Position numbers and translations under genes: made by a program. Positions 5,139 through 5,830 of a DNA stretch of 5,830 nucleotides are shown here, piece by piece. The notes beneath the pieces were generated by a model that did no database searches, was not told the origin of the DNA, and saw nothing but the letters and a program-made list of their open reading frames with translations. Location: positions 1 to 5,830 of the forward strand of contig CALFYR010000304.1 in assembly GCA_937954195.1 (NCBI GenBank), written 5' to 3'. This DNA comes from an uncultured Dehalococcoidia bacterium. Lineage in GTDB: Bacteria; Chloroflexota; Dehalococcoidia; Tepidiformales; Tepidiformaceae. Position 1 is the first letter of the stretch; every line of letters begins with the position of its first letter.

Positions 5139-5830
5139 TCCCGATCGGCGACAACACGAGGCGGCACCGGACGCCGTGGGTGAACTACCTGTTCATCCTG
5201 GCGAACATTGCGGTGTTCGTGTACATGGTTTCGCTATCGGCGGACTTGATCGGCACGCAGGGGCAGTTGCGGGACGACTTCATCAATCAGACGACGAGCG
5301 TGTGTTACGGATTCCAGGCGCCGCCGACGGATGCGGACCGGTTCGTGTGCGAGTGGGCGTTCCAGCCGCGGGAGTTCTTCGACGCGGCGGAGGGTGACAG
5401 CGACCTTGGCGGCCAGGACCGCTGGGCGGTGCTCATCACGATCGTGACCTCGATGTTCATGCACGGCGGATGGCTGCACATCGCGGGCAACATGCTGTTT
5501 CTCTGGGTGTTCGGCGACAACGTGGAGGACCGGTTCGGACACTTTGGGTACGCGGTGTTCTACTTGCTGGCCGGGGCGATCGCGTCGCTTATCCAGGGGC
5601 TGATCGATACATCGAGCCTGATACCGGTGCTGGGAGCGAGCGGGGCGGTGGCGGGCGTGCTTGGCGCGTACATCGTGTGGTTCCCGAAGGCGACCGTGAA
5701 CGTGGTGATCCCGTTCTTCATCCTGATTTTCATTCCGTTGCCGGTGCCGGCGTTCGTGATGATTGGGCTCTGGTTCCTGCAGAACCTGTTTTCGGGGTAC
5801 GCAACGATTGCGGATGCGGCGGCGCCGGAC
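5135..5830 (+). CDS. Rhomboid family intramembrane serine protease, 3' end cut off by window edge
   Basis: The frame is open for 232 codons to the window edge. It starts with TTG at 5135, sharing TTGA with the phosphatase stop codon; the resulting N-terminus MIPIGDN is what many bacterial rhomboids begin with, and a weak GCGGA site lies six bases upstream. The pattern suggests translational coupling. Membrane segment 1 is about residues 16-36. A long loop follows (about 37-96) with two cysteines, C57 and C72. The core then has TSMFMHGGWLHIAGNMLFLW (H110, H115, N119), then GASG at 167-170 with the catalytic serine S169, then further hydrophobic segments to about 215. The catalytic histidine, expected in a later segment, lies beyond the window. 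Rhomboids cut transmembrane substrates within or near the membrane; the substrate here is unknown. There is no obvious functional link to the phosphatase. Confidence 0.92.
   Translation, partial: MIPIGDNTRRHRTPWVNYLFILANIAVFVYMVSLSADLIGTQGQLRDDFINQTTSVCYGFQAPPTDADRFVCEWAFQPREFFDAAEGDSDLGGQDRWAVLITIVTSMFMHGGWLHIAGNMLFLWVFGDNVEDRFGHFGYAVFYLLAGAIASLIQGLIDTSSLIPVLGASGAVAGVLGAYIVWFPKATVNVVIPFFILIFIPLPVPAFVMIGLWFLQNLFSGYATIADAAAPD

Overview
This is a GC-rich bacterial window with two divergent blocks: minus-strand genes on the left (1-3782) and plus-strand genes on the right (3847-5830). GC looks like roughly two thirds by eye; it was not computed. The gene mix (bacterial PAC2-family protein, VapB-like antitoxin, ClC transporter with CBS and TrkA-C tail, small lipoprotein, rhomboid protease) and the apparently leaderless promoters would suit Chloroflexota, perhaps Dehalococcoidia-like. 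That assignment is an inference from style, not from a marker gene.

Left block, in transcription order from the centre. A 670-residue ClC-family chloride transporter (3782-1770) is followed after 65 bases by a small secreted lipoprotein (1704-1276) with a good Shine-Dalgarno site; the two probably form an operon. Next comes a VapB/Phd-like antitoxin (1239-976) with its own promoter. Overlapping its end is a 29-codon relic of a VapC-type PIN toxin (985-896), which appears to hold only the first and last few residues of the toxin. Last is a PAC2-family protein (861 to beyond base 1), cut by the window edge probably only a few codons before its stop.

Right block. A short, lysine-tailed, phasin/PhaE-like protein of uncertain identity (3847-4215) is followed by a 299-base non-coding gap. 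The gap carries three copies of a heptamer-based repeat (ATTGTCG/ATTTTCG units plus a GC-rich tail). Then come a histidine phosphatase of the phosphoglycerate mutase/CobC type (4515-5138) and, overlapping it by four bases, a rhomboid intramembrane protease (5135 to beyond 5830, cut by the window edge).

The clearest cross-gene pattern is regulatory. All five genes that appear to begin a transcript have a TAnnnT hexamer ending exactly 6 or 7 bases before the start codon and no Shine-Dalgarno site. This is the signature of leaderless mRNA. The two genes that look internal to operons (lipoprotein, rhomboid) lack it. I found no new multi-gene defence or metabolic system; the most interesting items are the collapsed toxin gene, the leaderless promoter set and the heptamer repeat.
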